DNA from: Sandaracinaceae bacterium
GTDB lineage: Bacteria > Myxococcota_A > Polyangia > Polyangiales > Houyiibacteriaceae
Assembly (NCBI GenBank): GCA_020633075.1
Contig: JACKEI010000002.1
Coordinates: 1,426,001 to 1,490,000, forward strand
Direction: 5' to 3'
DNA length: 64,000 bases
Shown: positions 46,337-54,905 of the stretch, piece after piece
Position numbering within the stretch: the first letter of the stretch is position 1
How the letters are laid out: each line of letters opens with the position of its first letter
Notes under the pieces: model-generated
What the model saw: the letters and a program-made list of their open reading frames with translations, nothing else
What the model was told of the DNA's origin: nothing
Database searches by the model: none
Position numbers and translations under genes: made by a program

Positions 46337-46368
46337 GTAGACTGCTATTGAAAGTATATATAGTCTAC
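46337..46368. promoter_or_regulatory. Inverted repeat, possible activator-binding site
   Basis: GTAGACT ... AGTCTAC, perfect 7-bp arms with an 18-bp AT-rich centre, and a half-site GTAGA at 46374-46378. The region stands out as AT-rich. It lies about 95 bp upstream of the predicted start of transcription for the following gene, the right distance for a sigma-54 enhancer. Confidence 0.5.
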
Positions 46369-46419
46369 TGAAGGTAGATTAGCGCTGGTTGGCGCTGTTG
46401 AAATCATTGATGAAAAGTC

Positions 46420-46434
46420 TGGCACGGGGCGTGC
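46420..46434 (+). promoter_or_regulatory. Sigma-54 (-24/-12) promoter
   Basis: TGGCAC-GGGGC-GTGC: GG at 46421-46422 and GC at 46433-46434 with exactly 10 bp between, matching TGGCACG-N4-TTGCW at all but one base. Predicted start near 46446, giving a 19-nt leader with AGGAGA (46451-46456) before the ATG at 46465. Confidence 0.7.
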
Positions 46435-46464
46435 TCTAGGTTCTCTGCGAAGGAGAACCCGACC

Positions 46465-46974
46465 ATGTCCGAGAGCAGCCACCCCCTCCCCGAGACCCCC
46501 GCCCCCCGCTCCGAGCCGAGCGCCGCCACCCAGGCGACGAGCGCGGCTGACCAGCGCATCGCTGCGCTGCGCAGCCAGCTGGCGATGGTGCAAGCAGAGC
46601 GGTCGTTGCTGCATGCTCGCAGCGCCACCCCCAGCAGTCCGCCCCCTGGGCGCAGCGGTCACGGCCCTGGTGGGTGGATCTTCGCGGGCTTCTCGTTCGT
46701 GTTCTTCCTCTCCATGATCGTCTTCGCCGCGACCCGCCCGCCCGCGGTGCGCGTCGTGGAGGTCGAGGTGACGCGCGAAGTCCGGGTTCCGGTCGAGGCC
46801 GCGCCGGTCGCCGTGGCGACACCCACGGACGCGCCCGCCGTGGCGGAACCGGAGGCCACCCGCCCCCGCCCCCGTCCGCGGCCGACCGGGACGACGACGG
46901 CGACCACCGCCATGGGCATGGGCCCGCGCATCGACATCGCCGGCTGTGGCAACGACCCGCTCTGCGGCTCCTGA
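46465..46974 (+). CDS. Small single-pass membrane protein, likely sigma-54 target
   Basis: A 169-residue protein with a short coiled-coil-like N-terminal segment (AADQRIAALRSQLAMVQAERS), one transmembrane helix (about 71-91, WIFAGFSFVFFLSMIVFAA), a Pro/Ala/Thr-rich extracytoplasmic linker and a C-terminus ending CGNDPLCGS with two Cys that could form a small disulfide loop. No named family. A clear Shine-Dalgarno (AGGAGA) and sigma-54 promoter precede it, directly after the sigma-54 activator gene. Confidence 0.75.
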   Translation: MSESSHPLPETPAPRSEPSAATQATSAADQRIAALRSQLAMVQAERSLLHARSATPSSPPPGRSGHGPGGWIFAGFSFVFFLSMIVFAATRPPAVRVVEVEVTREVRVPVEAAPVAVATPTDAPAVAEPEATRPRPRPRPTGTTTATTAMGMGPRIDIAGCGNDPLCGS

Positions 46975-46987
46975 GGCAGCGAGGAGC

Positions 46988-48505
46988 TCAGTGCACGTCG
47001 AAGCGCAGCGTCAGCGGGGCGTCGCTCACGGAGGTGGGCGACGCCTCCACGTTGGCGCTCGAGAGGCTGCTCATCAACACCAGCGTGAAGGGCTCACCGT
47101 CCCCTGCGCGGCGAGTGAGGGCCACCACGCCGAGGCCTTCGGGAGAGCGCCCCGCCCACAGCGCGCGCGGCGTCCCCGCGTGCAACGGCAGGTCCACCAC
47201 CGACGCGGGCGCCAGCGCGAGGCCCCGCAGGCTCCGGCTCACGACGATGCCGTCTCCCGCGATGCCCACGAGATCGCGCAGGCCGTCTCCGTCTACGTCC
47301 ACCGCGTTGGCGCTGCGTAGGCCGGGAGGCGCCTCGAGGGCCGCGCTGACCAGGCTCTCGGCGCGCGCGGCGCGGAGGATGCGCACGGCGTCAGCGAGGG
47401 CCAGCACGTCCACGCCACCGTCGTCGTCCAGGTCGAAGGCCAAGAGCTCCACGCCGGCGGCGTCTTGCACCTCTGCGCGCCGCTCGAAGCGGCCCGTGCC
47501 GTCTCCGAAGTAGGCGCGCGCCGTGCCGGCCTGCTTGCCCACGATGATGTCGGCGTGACCGTCGCGGTCGAGATCGGCGACGGCGAGAGAGATGGCGTTG
47601 CCGGCGTCGAGGCGCGCCGTACGGGCTGGCGCTGCGCCTCCGCCAAAGACCCACACCTCGGCCGGGCGGCGTCCGAACGCGTCGGGCCGGTGCAGCGCGA
47701 TGATGTCCAGCGCGTCGTGGTCGTTGACGTTCTCGAGCGCCAGCGACGTGACCGGGATGGGGGCCAGCTCGCGCGGCTCGGCGAAGCCGCCACCCGGAGC
47801 CGCGAGGACCAGGTAGAGCGCGCCGCCCACGGTGCTGCCCTCCGCGTTCTGCTCCAAGAAGCCGAGCACCAAGTCCACGTTGCCATCGCCGTCGACGTCG
47901 CCGTGGGCGATGGCGGAGGCGCGCACGCGCGCCCGCGGCTGCGAGGGCTCGCGATGGACACGCAGCGTCCGGTAGAGCTGGTCGCTGTCGGCCGGCCAGC
48001 GGGTCAGCCACTCGACGTCCGGGCCGCAGCCGACCACGACGTTGCCAGGGTCCACCACGTCGACCACCGGCGGCGTGTCGGTGCCCTCACAGACCGTGTG
48101 CCGACGCAGCGCCGGCGTGCCCGACCCGTCCACCGGGGCCGCTGTCGGTCCACCTTCGAGGGCCGCGCCCGCGCTGCCGCTCTCTGCGCCCGCCACCTCC
48201 GGCCCCGCCACCAGCTGGGCGCCGGCGGTTGGCTCCGTCTGCGCCCCCGCCTGGGCGTTCGTCGGCGCGGCGCGCTCGTCCGCGCCCTGGGCCTCCGGCT
48301 CGCCGCCGCCGGACACGGGTCTGCTGTCCGCCTGCGCGTCTGCGTCGCCGTCTGCGGTGGAGGCGCCTTGCGCCCGCCCACCGGTGTGACCGAAGGCTCC
48401 GTCCAGGGGTGGAAGCACGCCCGCGATGGCGCCCACCATGAACAGCAGACCCCAGGTGCCAAGGAGGATTCCGAGCGCTCGCAGCGCAGCCGTGAACTTC
48501 TTCAC
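46988..48505 (-). CDS. Membrane-anchored FG-GAP repeat protein
   Basis: A 505-residue exported protein anchored by an N-terminal hydrophobic helix (about 9-30). A 100-residue Ala/Gly/Glu-rich linker follows, then FG-GAP/VCBS repeats with calcium-type loops (HGDVDGDGNVDLVLG, DLDRDGHADIIVG, DLDDDGGVDVLA, DVDGDGLRDLVG), probably forming a single beta-propeller. Two Cys (VCEGTD and VVGCGPD) may pair. Likely a periplasmic or surface binding protein. The ATG at 48505 gives MKKFTAAL, a good export N-terminus. It converges with the sigma-54 target gene. Confidence 0.82.
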   Translation of the reverse strand: MKKFTAALRALGILLGTWGLLFMVGAIAGVLPPLDGAFGHTGGRAQGASTADGDADAQADSRPVSGGGEPEAQGADERAAPTNAQAGAQTEPTAGAQLVAGPEVAGAESGSAGAALEGGPTAAPVDGSGTPALRRHTVCEGTDTPPVVDVVDPGNVVVGCGPDVEWLTRWPADSDQLYRTLRVHREPSQPRARVRASAIAHGDVDGDGNVDLVLGFLEQNAEGSTVGGALYLVLAAPGGGFAEPRELAPIPVTSLALENVNDHDALDIIALHRPDAFGRRPAEVWVFGGGAAPARTARLDAGNAISLAVADLDRDGHADIIVGKQAGTARAYFGDGTGRFERRAEVQDAAGVELLAFDLDDDGGVDVLALADAVRILRAARAESLVSAALEAPPGLRSANAVDVDGDGLRDLVGIAGDGIVVSRSLRGLALAPASVVDLPLHAGTPRALWAGRSPEGLGVVALTRRAGDGEPFTLVLMSSLSSANVEASPTSVSDAPLTLRFDVH

Positions 48506-48615
48506 CGGCGCGTTGTAGCAGTCCGGCGCGCTTCACGCATCGGCAGCCACGGCTTTGCCAGAGCGCGCACGGTGGCGCAGCGCACGGTCGCGGGCGTGCT
48601 CGCGACCCCGGCGCG

Positions 48616-49551
48616 TCACTTCTTCGGGCGCTTCCCCTTCTTGCTGGAGCGCGCCTTGGGCGTTGGTCCGCGCGGTGCGCCAGCACCCTCCAGTAGACGC
48701 TCGGGATCCACGCGCAGCCACGTCGAGAGCACCTCGTAGAGCTGCGAGTGGCTGCGGCGCAAGAGCTCTGGGCGCTCGAAGAAGACCTCGGTGGCGACCG
48801 CGAAGAGCTCCGCCCGGTTGGTGCCTGCGTACTCGCGCAGCACCGAGCGCCCGCCCCGCGCGCGCAGCAGCTCGTGGCTCAGCAGGGCTTGCTCGTCTTC
48901 CAGCGACCCGGCGGCCAGCCCCGGGATGCCGTCCGCGAAGCCGTCTTCCAGATCCAGGACGTGGGCCCACTCGTGGATGGACACGTTGTAGCCGTCCGAG
49001 CTGCGGTTCCATCCGTCGCGCAGCGCGCGCTCCGAGAACAGCACGGGCCCCTGCCGGTGCACCATGCCGGCGATGCGCGCATCGTGCTGCACGGCGTACT
49101 CGTGTGAGAACGCGTCGGGGTAGAACACCACGGAGCGGTGCTCGTCGATGTGCAGGTCGTCGCGGCCCACGTAGAGCAGGGCGGCCCCCGCCACGGCCAG
49201 CACGCGCAGCTCGAGCGTGTCGCGCGCCCCTTCTACGCGCTCGAACTCCAAGGTGGCCAGCAGGCGCGCGACGCGACGCGTGAAGGCCTCGCGCTCGGTC
49301 GGGGTGAGCCCCGAGAGGTGACGGACGTGGCGCTCGAGGATCGCCACCACCTCGGCGTCCAGGGGCTCGCGCGCGGCGCGGTACGCACGCAGCGGGCGGC
49401 GCAGTGAGAACGCCAGCACGCCTGTCACCACGGCGGGGCCCAGCAGCGCCACCAGCCAGGCCTCGCTGGCGACGCCCAAGGCCAGCAGCGCGCCGCCCGC
49501 GAGCAGGGCGAGGGTCACACGCCAGAGGATCGCGCGGGCTTCGGGGCTCAT
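48616..49551 (-). CDS. MtfA-like zinc metallopeptidase
   Basis: A 311-residue protein of the MtfA/DUF980 (peptidase M90-like) family. Two N-terminal hydrophobic segments (about 10-48) would place it at the membrane, unlike soluble E. coli MtfA. The zinc site HEWAH (193-197) is intact, and a downstream Glu in NRAELFAVATEVFFERP is the likely third ligand. The YVGRDDLHIDEHRSVVFYPDAF block matches the family core. A Lys/Arg-rich tail ends the protein. In E. coli MtfA binds the Mlc repressor; no Mlc is near here. It is divergent from the Ala-rich lipoprotein gene. Confidence 0.85.
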   Translation of the reverse strand: MSPEARAILWRVTLALLAGGALLALGVASEAWLVALLGPAVVTGVLAFSLRRPLRAYRAAREPLDAEVVAILERHVRHLSGLTPTEREAFTRRVARLLATLEFERVEGARDTLELRVLAVAGAALLYVGRDDLHIDEHRSVVFYPDAFSHEYAVQHDARIAGMVHRQGPVLFSERALRDGWNRSSDGYNVSIHEWAHVLDLEDGFADGIPGLAAGSLEDEQALLSHELLRARGGRSVLREYAGTNRAELFAVATEVFFERPELLRRSHSQLYEVLSTWLRVDPERLLEGAGAPRGPTPKARSSKKGKRPKK

Positions 49552-49637
49552 CGGGGGCGAGCTTACGAGGCGCGGCGAGGTGGCTGTTCGGAATTCGGCG
49601 GGTCCGACCCGCGGATCAAGTAGTCTTGCGCGTCGTG

Positions 49638-50777
49638 ATGCTCCGCCTGCCCTCCTCAGCCTCGCCCCGCGCTCCTCGGGCGTTCGTTCTGTCCGCGGCC
49701 GTCGCCGCGCTCGCCCTCGGCGCCACGGGCTGCGAGGCGCTCGGGCTCACCAGCGAGCCGCACCCGCCAGAGCCCATGGGTCCGCCCCCGCTCAGCATCA
49801 GCAGCACCTTCCTGACGGAGCCCAACGACTTCACCCCGCCCGAGAGCGACGCGCCGCTGTCCTTCGCGTTGACGCTGGCCGTCCGTAACGCTCGGCCCAC
49901 CGTGGTGCTCTCGGGGCGCTACAACCTCCCGGCCGCGGCGCGCGCCCGCTACGGGGACGACCCCCGCCACGCCATCTACGTGGTGGCCCTCAACACGGTG
50001 GCCTACCGCATCCACGCGGCGCCGGTGGGCCCGCCACTCAGCCCCACCAGCACGCCGCCCGCGTTTGCCGGCGACGTCTTCGCCGACGAGGCCAGCGGGG
50101 AGCCCCTGCGCGGCGTGTTCAGCGTGGACGTGCCCGTGGCGGTGGGCCTCCCCAACCTCTCGGCTCCGTACCAGTTCTTCTTGTGGATGGACGAGCACGT
50201 CACCGAGCGGCAGTCGTTCATCACGCCCAACAACACCACGCCCCGCGAGGGCCACGAGGTGCTGCCCATCACCGGGCCCGCCATGCTGCTGCAGCGCACG
50301 GAGAGCGACCTGGCCGTGCCCGGCGTCACTGTCACGGTGACCGAGGGGAGCAGCGTGGTGGAGGGCATCATCGCCCACGAGCTGGACGCGCCGGAGCCAG
50401 TGCCCTTGGTCTACATCGCCGTGGAGCGCCCCGCGATGCAGTACGGCTACGCGCGGGTGGTCCTGCCCATGGACGACGACTCGAGCCGGCTGCACTACGA
50501 CCTGGATGTGCGTCACCTGTTCTTCAACCACGAGCCCGAGGGCCGCGTCTGGGTCTTGGGTCTGATGGGCGACGCCACATCCACGCCGGTCGCGCTGCGC
50601 ATGCCCGAGCGCCCCGTCCCGCCGGCGGCTGTGGACGGAGGTGTCGCTGCGCCTGCGGAAGCCGCACCCGCAGCGACAGCACCGGCCGCGCCCGCAGCCG
50701 GTGCACCGGCCGCGCCCGCCGCCACACAAGCTGCCCCCGCCCCCGCAGCAGCTGCGCCCGCAGCTGCTACGCCCTAG
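49638..50777 (+). CDS. Lipoprotein with Ala/Pro-rich tail
   Basis: A 379-residue exported protein. ATG at 49638 gives a signal with Cys32 (LALGATGC); GTG at 49635 is an equal alternative. The middle 300 residues are beta-rich and globular (FALTLAVRNARPTVVLSGRY, VPVAVGLPNLSAPYQFFLW). The last about 55 residues are low-complexity (AAPAATAPAAPAAG). No family recognised. It converges with the DUF2894 gene of the motor-like cluster, so it is not part of that operon. Confidence 0.75.
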   Translation: MLRLPSSASPRAPRAFVLSAAVAALALGATGCEALGLTSEPHPPEPMGPPPLSISSTFLTEPNDFTPPESDAPLSFALTLAVRNARPTVVLSGRYNLPAAARARYGDDPRHAIYVVALNTVAYRIHAAPVGPPLSPTSTPPAFAGDVFADEASGEPLRGVFSVDVPVAVGLPNLSAPYQFFLWMDEHVTERQSFITPNNTTPREGHEVLPITGPAMLLQRTESDLAVPGVTVTVTEGSSVVEGIIAHELDAPEPVPLVYIAVERPAMQYGYARVVLPMDDDSSRLHYDLDVRHLFFNHEPEGRVWVLGLMGDATSTPVALRMPERPVPPAAVDGGVAAPAEAAPAATAPAAPAAGAPAAPAATQAAPAPAAAAPAAATP

Positions 50778-50816
50778 ATCGACCTCGGCTGGGCCCAACG
50801 CGCGCTGACGTCTTCG

Positions 50817-51704
50817 CTACTCGGCGGCGGCGTCGTGCGCCTCGTCGGCGTCACTGGAGGGTTCCTCGCCGCTGGGCTTCTCGGCGCGCTTCGGCGGACG
50901 CTTGGCCCGTGGTGCCTTGGTCTTGCTCTTGGGAGCGGCCTTCGCGGCGCCCTTGCCGGCTTTCGCGCGGCTGGGCTTCTCGGGGGGCGGCGGCACCACC
51001 CAGCGCTGCAGGCTGCCGATGGCCTCGAGGCGAGCCACCTGAACACGCAGGTACGCGGGCGCCAGCTCGTCCAGGGCTTCGAGCGCGCGCGCGGCGACGG
51101 TGCCAGCGTGGTAGGGCCCCGCCGTGGCGGGCAGCTCGGTGCGCGCTTGGGCCACGACCAGCCGCGCGGTGGCGTCGGCGGCGGCGTCTTGATAGATGGC
51201 GGCGGCCAGCCCAGTGACCGTGTCGCGGTCGGGGGGCATGGTCACGCTGGCGTCGTCGTGGTCCGGCGGCGGTGGCCGCTGCGAGATGCCGCGCTCTTGC
51301 GCCTCTTGGCTCAGGCGCTCGAGCCAGGGTTCCACGATGGCGCGGCGGGCGGCGCTGCGGGTCTCGTCGTGACGCTTCGCGGCCCGCGCCACTTCGTCGA
51401 AGCGCCCATACTGCAAGGCCCCGTCCAGCCGCTTGGCGGGGTCCAGCCCCTGTCGCGCCAGCTGCGCGTAGGTCTGGTCGGCACGCTCGCGCGCCTTGCC
51501 GAAGTCGCGCTCGAGGGACTCGAAGCGGGCCGCGGCGCGCTTGAGGAGGTGCGCCCTGGCCACGCCCGTCAGCGCCTCCGACTTGCTCAACAGCGTCCGC
51601 ACCAGCGCCACAGCCGGCGCGTCCCAGACCTCACCGCCGCGCACGACGAGCTCGTCGAGCGCCTTCCGCAAGGCGACAGGGTCGAGCGCGGGCTCGTCGC
51701 TCAC
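50817..51704 (-). CDS. DUF2894 protein, last gene of MotA/MotB-like cluster
   Basis: A 295-residue soluble protein matching my memory of the DUF2894 family. The first about 230 residues are helical (ALRKALDELVVRG, YLRVQVARLEAIGSLQRWV). The tail (about 240-295) is a Lys/Ala/Pro-rich basic stretch followed by an acidic end, like histone-H1-type tails. No membrane segment. It overlaps the OmpA/MotB-like gene by 4 nt. The family occurs in the same cluster in other Proteobacteria, with no known role. Confidence 0.7.
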   Translation of the reverse strand: MSDEPALDPVALRKALDELVVRGGEVWDAPAVALVRTLLSKSEALTGVARAHLLKRAAARFESLERDFGKARERADQTYAQLARQGLDPAKRLDGALQYGRFDEVARAAKRHDETRSAARRAIVEPWLERLSQEAQERGISQRPPPPDHDDASVTMPPDRDTVTGLAAAIYQDAAADATARLVVAQARTELPATAGPYHAGTVAARALEALDELAPAYLRVQVARLEAIGSLQRWVVPPPPEKPSRAKAGKGAAKAAPKSKTKAPRAKRPPKRAEKPSGEEPSSDADEAHDAAAE

Positions 51705-52534
51705 GGCGCGTGGAGCTCCTGGCCCTCGGTGCGGGGCGCCTGGGTGGCGGGCAGCGCCGTGTTTGCCGGCTGCGAACCGGTGGCGGTGACGGCGGTAGGC
51801 GTGGAGCCCTGCTCCGCCGCGCCTGTTGCGGGCACCACCACGAGCGGCGCCGCCGCGCTCTCGCTCGGGTCAGCAGCCGCGCTGCCGTCGGTGGGGTTCC
51901 CGATGCGATGGATCAGCCGCGGCACGGGGGAGATCTCCACGCGCCGGTTCATGGCGCGGTGCTCTTCCGTGTCGTTCGGGGCCACGGGGTGGTTGGCCCC
52001 GAAGCCCGCAGCGAAGATCCAGTCCGCCGGCATACCCGCCTCCACCAGCTCGCGGGTGACCGTGAGCGAGCGCTGCGCGCTGACCTCCCAGTTGTCCGTG
52101 AAGGAGCCGTTGGGGCGCAGCGTGGTGTCGTCCGTGAACCCGCTGACCATGAGCGAGAGCTCGTTCTGGCCGAGGTAGGTCTGCAGCGGCGGCACCAGCG
52201 AGCGCAGCAGCGCGCGCCCCTCGGGCCGCAGCTCGATGGAGCCCAGCGCGAAGAGCAGGTTGCCACGGATGCCGATGCGCCCGTCCACCAGCGTGATGAG
52301 CCCCGAGCTGAGGGGCCCCGCCAGCACGCTCTCCAGCGCCTCGAGCCGCGCGGTGGCGGCCTCACGCGTGGCGCGCTCGGCCTCGAGGTCCGCAGAGAGC
52401 GCGACCTGCACCGTGACCAGCCACACGAAGAACAAGACGAAGAGCCCGAACAGGCACGCCATCAGGTCGCCGAACGCGGCCCAGATGTTGGGGAGCTCGT
52501 CGTCCTCGTCGAGGGTGTCTTCAGGCAGATACAT
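51701..52534 (-). CDS. OmpA/MotB-like protein with membrane Asp
   Basis: A 277-residue inner-membrane protein. One N-terminal transmembrane helix (about 18-42) carries Asp23 at its cytoplasmic end in the same place as the proton-binding Asp of MotB (AFGDLMACLFGLFVLFFVWL). A helical plug-like linker leads to an OmpA peptidoglycan-binding domain (about 95-205) with GFTDDT, NWEVSAQR and MNRRVEI. The tail (about 215-277) is low-complexity. This is the stator-B layout of MotB, ZorB and related proteins. It overlaps the MotA-like gene by 14 nt and the DUF2894 gene by 4 nt. Confidence 0.88.
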   Translation of the reverse strand: MYLPEDTLDEDDELPNIWAAFGDLMACLFGLFVLFFVWLVTVQVALSADLEAERATREAATARLEALESVLAGPLSSGLITLVDGRIGIRGNLLFALGSIELRPEGRALLRSLVPPLQTYLGQNELSLMVSGFTDDTTLRPNGSFTDNWEVSAQRSLTVTRELVEAGMPADWIFAAGFGANHPVAPNDTEEHRAMNRRVEISPVPRLIHRIGNPTDGSAAADPSESAAAPLVVVPATGAAEQGSTPTAVTATGSQPANTALPATQAPRTEGQELHAP

Positions 52535-54905
52535 CGTTGTCCACCCCGTTGAGCGCGGCGCTCTGCGTGTCGCGGCTGCTGTGTCCGTTCACGCGTCCGT
52601 GCCGCAGCTGCTCGAAGAGCTCCTGCTGGAAGCGCAGCTGCCGGTCGAAGATCTCGTGCGTGCGCGCCAGGTGGTGGCCCAGCGCGTCGGCCGCGGCCCC
52701 CTCGCCCGCGTCTGCGACGGCGCGCTCCACGTGGCCCAGGTTCTCGAGCCACTCGCGGGCCGCCTCGCGCTGCCGGTCCACCGCCTCCGAGAACATCTCG
52801 GCCACCGCCGTGAGCTCCGCCCCGCCCGCCTGCACCAGGCCGGCGGCGTTCTGCACCAGCTCGGCGGTCTGCCCCAGGCTCGCGCTGAGCGCCTCCGCGT
52901 GCGCGCCCAGCTGCTGCGCGAGCTGCGCGGTGCTCTCGGTCTGCGCGGCCCGCAGGCCCTCTTCGAGCGCCGCCAGGCGCAGCGCCTGCGTGTCCACCGT
53001 GTCGCGGATGCGGTCCAGCAGCGCCTCCAGCCGCTCCTGGCTGCGCGTCTCGAGCGCCTCCGTGCGCCCCTCGGTGGCCGCCACGAACTGCTGCAGGGCC
53101 GTGGACTGGGAGCGCGCCGCCTCGGCGATCTGACCGGACGCGGACTTGAGCTCCTCGAACATGGCCTGCGCCTCCTTGGCACGCTCGGCGTCGGCGTCGG
53201 CGCTGGCGCCCAGCCGGTCGCGCATGACCTCGGCCGCGGCGGACAGCTCGGTGCGCAGGGTGCCGGCCACCTGGGCCAAGGTCTCCGCGCGCTCGGCGTC
53301 GCGCTCGGCTGCGGCGCTGAAGGCCCGCCGCATCTCGCTGCTCATCCCGTCCACGTGCTGCGTGAGCAGCGCGGCACGGCGCCCCTCTTCGGCTCCGAGG
53401 CGGTCGCTGGCGGCGGCCAGGCGCTCGCTCATGGTGGTGACGTGCGCCTGCAGCAGGCTCGCGCGCTCGGTCTCCGCGGCAGCCAAGCGCTCCACGGTCT
53501 GCTCCAGCGTCTGCGTCACGGCGCTCAGGCGCTCGCCCAGGCGGGCGGCGCGGGCCTCTTCGTTGGCCTTGGCCGCCTCCGCGTGCTCGCGCAGCGCACC
53601 CACCAGCGACTGCCCCGCCGCCAGCAGCGTGGCGTCCAGGGTCTCGCCGCGCTCGGTGAGCGTGCGCTCGAGGGTGTTCTGCACGGCCACCCACTGCTCG
53701 CTGCGCTGCGCGTCCAGCGCCAGCGCGCGCTCACGCCGCTCTTGTTCGGCCGCGGCGTTGCGCTCCGCGTGCTCCGCCAGGGAGGCGAGGATGCTGGCGA
53801 CGTGACGCTCGCGCGCCTGCTCGGCGTCACGCTCCAGCTGCGCGAGCGCCGCGCGCCGCGCGTCGTCGGAGGCCCGCGTGTTCTCCACCTGCGCGTCCAG
53901 GCGCGAGGTCACGCTCTCGAGGTGCGCGCTCAGCAGCTCCGTGACGCCCTGCTCGGCCTTGCGGCGAGCGGCGCTGGCCTCGTCCACCTTGGCCTCGATC
54001 TTGGCGAGGTGCGCGCCTGCGGCCGCGACCGTGCCGGCGACGGCCTGCTCCAGCAGCGGCGCCACCGCGCGGTGCGTGGCGCTCGCGCTCTGCTCCACAC
54101 CGGCCTGCACCGTGCGCTGCACGCTCTCCGTGGCTTCCAGCAACCGGCGTGAGACGGCCTCGCTGGCTTGGGCGTGCGCGCTCAGCCACTCCGTGCGCAG
54201 CGACAGCAGCTCTTGGCTGGCGAGCGTCAGCGCGGCGGCGGCGGCCGGGAAGGACTCGCCCTGCACGGCGAGCTGCTCCAGGGCCATCAGCTGGCGATGG
54301 CTGGAGGAGAAGCGCGCGAAGGGCCCGCTGGCCGCGGCGTGCAGCTGCACCCCCAGCTGCCCTGCGGAGCGGCGCGCGAAGACGGCCGCCAGGCCCAGCA
54401 TGGCCGAGGACGAGACGCCCGCCGCGGACGTGCCGAAGCTGCGCATGAGCCCGCTCATCGGTGTGCTCAGGCCCTCACGAAGGGCCTCCACGTCCGTGCT
54501 GGCCGTGAGCGCCAGGCGCGCACCGCGCAGGGTCTCGAAGAGGCCCAGGAAGGTGCCCAACAGGCCCAGCATGACCAGCAGGCCAATCAGGTAGGGCGTG
54601 AACGACGCCCGCGGCACCCCCAGCGACACGCGGTCCAGGCGTGCCTGGAGCAGCGCGCGCAGGATGGGGCTGGCGTTGTCGATGCCTTCGAGCGTGGGCT
54701 CGCGGGTGAGCTTGGCCAGCTCGCCCTCCAGGCCCTTCAGGCGCTGCGCGTGGAAGAGCAGCTCCGCGACACCGGCGAAGAGGGCGACCGCCATGAGCAC
54801 CACCACGCCGAACGCGAGCGGATCCTCACCCTGGTAGAACCCTGCCGTGCGAGCGAGGATGAGCGAGCCGGCGGCGCCGGCGAAGAGGATGGCGAGGCGA
54901 GTCAT
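52521..54905 (-). CDS. DUF802 protein: MotA/ExbB-like membrane core with giant coiled coil
   Basis: A 794-residue protein. Four membrane segments (about 3-19, 30-51, 103-127 and 151-176) sit in the first quarter. The third and fourth (MLGLLGTFLGLFETL and GTSAAGVSSSAMLGLAAVFA) read like the pore helices of MotA/ExbB/ZorA. The remaining about 600 residues form an almost uninterrupted Ala/Glu/Arg-rich coiled coil in the cytoplasm. A MotA-type core with a long tail is also how ZorA of the Zorya defence system is built. Start ATG 54905 overlaps the DUF3348 stop by 4 nt. I recognise the family as DUF802 from its neighbours. Confidence 0.82.
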   Translation of the reverse strand: MTRLAILFAGAAGSLILARTAGFYQGEDPLAFGVVVLMAVALFAGVAELLFHAQRLKGLEGELAKLTREPTLEGIDNASPILRALLQARLDRVSLGVPRASFTPYLIGLLVMLGLLGTFLGLFETLRGARLALTASTDVEALREGLSTPMSGLMRSFGTSAAGVSSSAMLGLAAVFARRSAGQLGVQLHAAASGPFARFSSSHRQLMALEQLAVQGESFPAAAAALTLASQELLSLRTEWLSAHAQASEAVSRRLLEATESVQRTVQAGVEQSASATHRAVAPLLEQAVAGTVAAAGAHLAKIEAKVDEASAARRKAEQGVTELLSAHLESVTSRLDAQVENTRASDDARRAALAQLERDAEQARERHVASILASLAEHAERNAAAEQERRERALALDAQRSEQWVAVQNTLERTLTERGETLDATLLAAGQSLVGALREHAEAAKANEEARAARLGERLSAVTQTLEQTVERLAAAETERASLLQAHVTTMSERLAAASDRLGAEEGRRAALLTQHVDGMSSEMRRAFSAAAERDAERAETLAQVAGTLRTELSAAAEVMRDRLGASADADAERAKEAQAMFEELKSASGQIAEAARSQSTALQQFVAATEGRTEALETRSQERLEALLDRIRDTVDTQALRLAALEEGLRAAQTESTAQLAQQLGAHAEALSASLGQTAELVQNAAGLVQAGGAELTAVAEMFSEAVDRQREAAREWLENLGHVERAVADAGEGAAADALGHHLARTHEIFDRQLRFQQELFEQLRHGRVNGHSSRDTQSAALNGVDNDVSA

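Noticed and set aside
51701..54905. Flagellar motAB genes
   Set aside because: The 600-residue coiled coil and the DUF3348/DUF2894 partners do not fit flagellar stators, and no other flagellar gene is near.
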